A program made the position numbers and the translations under genes. A DNA stretch of 64,000 bases, taken from Candidatus Solirubrobacter pratensis. GTDB lineage: Bacteria; Actinomycetota; Thermoleophilia; Solirubrobacterales; Solirubrobacteraceae. A model generated the notes under the pieces. That model had not been told where the DNA came from, ran no database searches, and saw only the letters and a list, made by a program, of their open reading frames with translations. Of the stretch, positions 60,750 to 64,000 are shown in pieces; within the stretch, counting starts at the first letter, position 1; every line of letters starts with the position of its first letter. Where the stretch lies: NCBI RefSeq assembly GCF_000425945.1, contig NZ_AUEK01000007.1, positions 434,001 to 498,000 on the forward strand. The letters run 5' to 3'.

Positions 60750-61541
60750 ATGAATCTCGCTGGCGCAAGCGTCCTCCTCACCGGCGCGACCGGGGGCCTC
60801 GGGCAGGCGATCGCGCGCGCACTCGCGGCGCGCGGGGCGTCGCTGACGCTCACGGGGCGACGTGTCGATGTGCTCGAGCCGCTGGCCGCCGAGGTCGCGG
60901 GACGGGCGCTCGCCTCCGATCTCTCCGCCCCGGACGCGCCCGCGCGGCTGCTCGAGGAGGCGGGCGACGTGGACGTGCTGGTCGCGAATGCCGGGCTTCC
61001 CGGCTCGGGGCGTCTCGGCTCGTTCACCGACGAGGAGCTCGATCGCGCGCTCGCGGTCAACCTGCGCGCGCCGATGCTGCTCGCGAAGACCCTCGCCGAC
61101 CGGATGGTCGAGCGCGGCGGTGGGCACCTGCTCTTCATGTCGTCACTCGCGGGCAAGGCGGGCGCACCCGGGAACTCGGTCTATGCGGCGACGAAGTTCG
61201 GCCTGCGCGGATTCGCGCTCGCGCTGCGCGAGGACCTCGCGCCCAAGGGCGTCGGCGTCTCCGTGATCCTGCCGGGCTTCATCTCAGAGGCGGGGATGTT
61301 CGCCGAGTCGGGCGCCAAGCTGCCGCCGTACGTCGGGACCAAGCGCCCGGAGGACGTCGCGCGCGCGGTCGTGAAGGCGATCGAGCACGACCGCGCCGAG
61401 ATCGAGGTCGCGCCGGTCGTGCTGCGCGCCGGCGCCACGCTGGCCGCGCTCGCCCCCGGCCCGATCGGCGCGATCCAGCGCCGCCTCGGCGCCGCGGGGA
61501 CGGCGTCGCAGATCGGAGCGGGCCAGCGCCACAAGCGCTAG
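60750..61541 (+). CDS. Short-chain dehydrogenase/reductase
   Basis: This 263-residue classical SDR has the cofactor motif TGATGGLGQAIA near residue 12, VANAGLPG near 79, the catalytic Ser in FMSSLAGKAGAPGNSVYAATK and the YxxxK pair in the same stretch (YAATK near 149). The substrate is unknown. ATG at 60750 lies 7 nt after a TAGGGT -10 box (60737-60742). Confidence 0.9.
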   Translation: MNLAGASVLLTGATGGLGQAIARALAARGASLTLTGRRVDVLEPLAAEVAGRALASDLSAPDAPARLLEEAGDVDVLVANAGLPGSGRLGSFTDEELDRALAVNLRAPMLLAKTLADRMVERGGGHLLFMSSLAGKAGAPGNSVYAATKFGLRGFALALREDLAPKGVGVSVILPGFISEAGMFAESGAKLPPYVGTKRPEDVARAVVKAIEHDRAEIEVAPVVLRAGATLAALAPGPIGAIQRRLGAAGTASQIGAGQRHKR

Positions 61542-61562
61542 TGGCCGCGGCGGCGCCACGGC

Positions 61563-62462
61563 TCAGGCCGCTTGGCGCTCGGCCTCGGCCTCGTGCGTGA
61601 CCGCGGCGACGGCGGCGAGGACCTCGTCGGCGAGCTTGGGCCCGTCGGAGTCCGCCAGCGGCGTCGCCCGGATGCGCAGGACGACCTCGTCGGCCTGGAT
61701 CTCCTCGAGCGCGATCGTCGGCTCGCCGCGCACCGGTGTGGCGATCGCCTCCTCGAGCAGGGCCTGCACGTCGCTCGTCTTCACATCCGGCCGCACACGC
61801 GCGCGCAGGTCGACCGACGCCGGCTCGCGGAGCGGGACGACGGCCGCCGAGAGGACGACGTTGTTCGGCACCATGATCGAGTCCTGCCCCGCCGCGAACG
61901 TGGTGTACAGCAGGCCCAGCGACGCCACGACGCCCTCGATCTGCCCCGCGAGACCGCCGGCCTGCAGGCGCACGCGGTCGCCGACCTTGAACGGGCGCAC
62001 CGAGATCAACACCACGCCGGCGATCAGGTTCCCGAGCGTCTGCTGGGCTGCGAGGCCGATGACGACCGCCGTGATGGCACCGCCGACGGCCAGCGTGCGC
62101 GGGTCGAGCCCGGCGACGCGCAGCGCCGCGATCGCGGCCACGACCAGGAAGGCGAGACGGATCAGGAACCCCATCGTGCCCGCCGTCGCGGGGTCCATGC
62201 GGCGGAACAGCGCCGGCGCGGAGAAGCGCCCGAGATCTCGCGCCAGGGCCCAGCCGAGCGCGACCATGACGATGGCCGCGCTGATCCGGATCGGCGTGTC
62301 GACGCCGAAGATCCGCTCGCGCTCGACGTAGGCGACGATCGTCGCCAGCATCATGGGGACGATGGCGACGAGCTCCCACTTCGCCCGGCGGGCGGCCTGG
62401 GCGGTCTGCAGGGTCAAGGTGCGCGCGCTGGACGCGACATGCGGCCGGTGTATGCGTGGCAT
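61563..62462 (-). CDS. mscS: MscS-family mechanosensitive channel
   Basis: This protein of about 299 residues has three to four membrane helices. The pore-lining helix AVGGAITAVVIGLAAQQTLG, followed by GNLIAGVVLISVRPFKVGDRV, is the MscS signature. A beta domain (VPNNVVLSAAVVPLRE) and a C-terminal cytoplasmic part follow. It protects against hypo-osmotic shock. ATG at 62462 or a GTG 15 bases upstream may be the start. Confidence 0.92.
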   Translation of the reverse strand: MPRIHRPHVASSARTLTLQTAQAARRAKWELVAIVPMMLATIVAYVERERIFGVDTPIRISAAIVMVALGWALARDLGRFSAPALFRRMDPATAGTMGFLIRLAFLVVAAIAALRVAGLDPRTLAVGGAITAVVIGLAAQQTLGNLIAGVVLISVRPFKVGDRVRLQAGGLAGQIEGVVASLGLLYTTFAAGQDSIMVPNNVVLSAAVVPLREPASVDLRARVRPDVKTSDVQALLEEAIATPVRGEPTIALEEIQADEVVLRIRATPLADSDGPKLADEVLAAVAAVTHEAEAERQAA

Positions 62463-62538
62463 CTCAGTAGGCAACACGGCCGCGCTCGCTCGGTTTCCGT
62501 TGTGTGCGCGCGCTCACAGCTTCAGCCTGTATCCAGGC

Positions 62539-63573
62539 TTAGAAGAGCCGCTCCTGCTTCGGCGTCCGGGCGGGCGCCGCGGCCGGCGGCGCGGGCGGGG
62601 GCGTGCGCGAGCCGCGGTGGCGGAACCGGTCGGCCGGATAGCGCCGGCTCGCCCAGGGCGCGCCCGCGGCGGCCTCGATCCGCCGCTTCTCCGCGGGCGG
62701 GACGTACGCGCCCCTGGCGTACAGCTGCTCGTAGCGCCCGATCAGGTCGGGCCGGTGCTCGCGCAGCCATTCGAACATCTGGTCGCGCACCGAGCCGCGC
62801 AGGAACAGCGTGTTGCCGCCGATGTACGTCGCCCCCGCCTCGGTCGCAGCCTCGGTGATCTTCGCGACGTCCTCAGGCGCGTCGTTGACGCCCGGCATCA
62901 GCGGCGCGATCAGCACCCCGGTCGGGATGCCCTGGCGGTTGAGCTCCGCGACCGCCTCCAGCCGCGCCTGCGGGTGCGGCGTGTGCGGCTCGGTCGCCCG
63001 CCAGGCCTTCTCCTCGAGCGTCGGGACCGACAGGCACGCGCTCACCTCGGTGACCTCGGCGATCTCCTTCAGCAGGTCGATATCGCGCAGGACGAGCGGC
63101 GACTTGGTCAGGATCGAGCACGGGTTCGCGAAGTCGCGCAGCGCTTCCCAGATGCCGCGCATCAGCTTGTAGCGGCCTTCGACCCATTGGTACGGGTCGG
63201 TGTTCGTGCCGAGGGCGACGCTCTCCCCCTTCCACGACGGCCGCGCCAGCTCCGCACGCAGGACCTCCGGCACGTTGACCTTGACGATGATCTCGCGCTC
63301 GAAGTCCCGCCCCGCGTTCATGTCGAGGTACTCGTGCGTGGGCCGTGCGAAGCAGTAGACGCAGGCATGGGTGCAGCCCCGGTACGGGTTGACGGTCCAG
63401 GAGAACGGAAGGCGGGCGGCGCCTGGGACGCGGTTGAGCGCGGACTTGGTGCGAACCTCGTGGAAGCGGATGTCAAGCGCCTCGGGCGCATCGAAGCGGC
63501 GGATGACCGCGTCCCCCACTCCCGGGAGCCGGGCCTCGTCCTGGTGCTTGACCTCCTGTGTCGACCACCGCAT
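62539..63573 (-). CDS. Rv2578c-family radical SAM protein (SplB-like)
   Basis: This 344-residue protein has the radical SAM motif YRGCTHACVYCFARPTH near residue 63, then GTNTDPYQWVEGRYKLMRG and LTKSPLVLRD near 150, typical of the SplB-like PA0069/Rv2578c family. A Pro/Ala-rich tail ends in KQERLF. The DNA just upstream carries a LexA-box-like palindrome, so DNA damage control is likely. ATG at 63573 is preferred, giving the family N-terminus; upstream in-frame ATGs exist. Confidence 0.87.
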   Translation of the reverse strand: MRWSTQEVKHQDEARLPGVGDAVIRRFDAPEALDIRFHEVRTKSALNRVPGAARLPFSWTVNPYRGCTHACVYCFARPTHEYLDMNAGRDFEREIIVKVNVPEVLRAELARPSWKGESVALGTNTDPYQWVEGRYKLMRGIWEALRDFANPCSILTKSPLVLRDIDLLKEIAEVTEVSACLSVPTLEEKAWRATEPHTPHPQARLEAVAELNRQGIPTGVLIAPLMPGVNDAPEDVAKITEAATEAGATYIGGNTLFLRGSVRDQMFEWLREHRPDLIGRYEQLYARGAYVPPAEKRRIEAAAGAPWASRRYPADRFRHRGSRTPPPAPPAAAPARTPKQERLF

Positions 63574-63574
63574 A

Positions 63575-63588
63575 CGAACGCATGTTCG
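63575..63588. promoter_or_regulatory. LexA (SOS) box-like palindrome
   Basis: CGAACGCATGTTCG is a perfect 14-bp inverted repeat matching the actinobacterial SOS box pattern CGAAC-N4-GTTCG. It lies 2 bases upstream of the radical SAM start and 32 bases before the divergent rlmA-like gene. Confidence 0.7.
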
Positions 63589-63619
63589 CATACAGAGCGG
63601 ACGGACTAGCATCGCCGCC

Positions 63620-64000
63620 GTGCTCGCCGGTGCGCTTCCCTATCTGCGCTGCCCGCACTGCGGGGCGGCGCTGCACGCCGCGGGTTCCGCGATCCGGTGC
63701 GAGGCGGGCCACAGCTTCGACGTCGCGCGTCAGGGCTACGTCGACCTGATGCCGCCCGGGCGGCGGCCTGCGGGCGATACGGCGGAGATGGTGGCGGCCC
63801 GCGCGGCGTTCCTCGGCGCCGGACACTACGAGGCGATCGCGGAGGCCGTGGCCGCGGAGGCGGCCGGCGGCGACGGGTGCGTCGTGGAGGTCGGCGCCGG
63901 GACGGGCCACTACGTGGAGCGCGCCGCCGCGGGCCGGGTGGCGATCGCGCTGGACACCTCGCGCTACGCGCTGCGGCGAGCGGCGAGGGCCGGTCTGGCG
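63620..64000 (+). CDS. rlmA: 23S rRNA (guanine-N1)-methyltransferase RlmA-like, 3' end cut
   Basis: The visible 127 residues show the RlmA N-terminal zinc finger (LRCPHCGAALHA, then RCEAGHSFDVARQGYVDLMP). The start of the SAM-binding domain follows (VVEVGAGTGHYVE near residue 91). Relatives methylate G745/G748 of 23S rRNA. GTG at 63620 lies 7 nt after TAGCAT (63607-63612). The frame is open to the window edge. Confidence 0.88.
   Translation, partial: MLAGALPYLRCPHCGAALHAAGSAIRCEAGHSFDVARQGYVDLMPPGRRPAGDTAEMVAARAAFLGAGHYEAIAEAVAAEAAGGDGCVVEVGAGTGHYVERAAAGRVAIALDTSRYALRRAARAGLA

Overview
The window is a very GC-rich, densely packed bacterial chromosome segment. Stops and starts often overlap as ATGA, GTGA or TTGA, and many starts are GTG or TTG. 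The gene content points to Actinomycetota: murT/gatD, F420-type luciferase-like oxidoreductases, an Rv2578c-type radical SAM protein, an actinobacterial-type DapD and a MoaD-MoaE fusion. A Thermoleophilia/Solirubrobacterales-like lineage is my best guess; that rank is inference, because no rRNA gene is present. I see no IS element, prophage, CRISPR array, rRNA or tRNA gene.

Layout. 1-7.9 kb (+): a cut metallo-hydrolase-like gene, nudC, a methanethiol oxidase/selenium-binding protein with a coupled membrane protein, and a GH38 mannosidase with an alcohol dehydrogenase. 7.9-11.7 kb (-): an unusual three-gene operon (degenerate sugar-phosphate transferase, ADP-ribosyltransferase-like protein, PfkB kinase), then a cysteine-dioxygenase-like/amidohydrolase pair. 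11.7-16.1 kb: molybdenum cofactor genes (HTH-TOBE regulator, moaD-moaE fusion, moaC, moaA, moeA) and a TetR gene. 16.5-20.5 kb (-): NCS1 permease, alcohol dehydrogenase, XRE-cupin regulator and ureohydrolase. 20.6-29.2 kb (-): a ten-gene cox operon for a form II molybdenum hydroxylase of the CO dehydrogenase family, with maturation factors and a 58-residue unknown. 29-39.8 kb: PilZ, F420 enzymes, an HNH-repeat/coiled-coil protein, and large membrane proteins of the LPG-flippase, Agl23 and DUF2298 types. 39.9-47.3 kb: sigma factor-ogt, a cyclophilin, HAD, aminotransferase and diacylglycerol kinase genes, then murT-methyltransferase-gatD. 47.4-51 kb: an OpuC-type osmolyte ABC transporter. 51-64 kb: hemolysin III, dut, hflX, dapE-dapC convergent with miaA-dapF-SDR-dapD, FIST, SDR, mscS, an Rv2578c-like radical SAM gene and the start of rlmA.

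How it fits together. The moa/moe genes and the regulator with a molybdate-binding domain sit 8 kb from a molybdenum hydroxylase operon that carries its own maturation genes, so this is a molybdoenzyme region. The dap genes supply diaminopimelate for the cell wall and lysine, and MurT/GatD amidates the wall precursor.

The strongest oddities are: DapF has both catalytic cysteines replaced by serine; a 38-bp repeat encodes the same in-frame insert in two unrelated proteins; the ADP-ribosyltransferase-like operon; a TANNNT -10 element 6-8 nt before the start codon of about ten genes, suggesting widespread leaderless mRNA; and large palindromic operator-like sites at mtoX and the hemolysin III gene.
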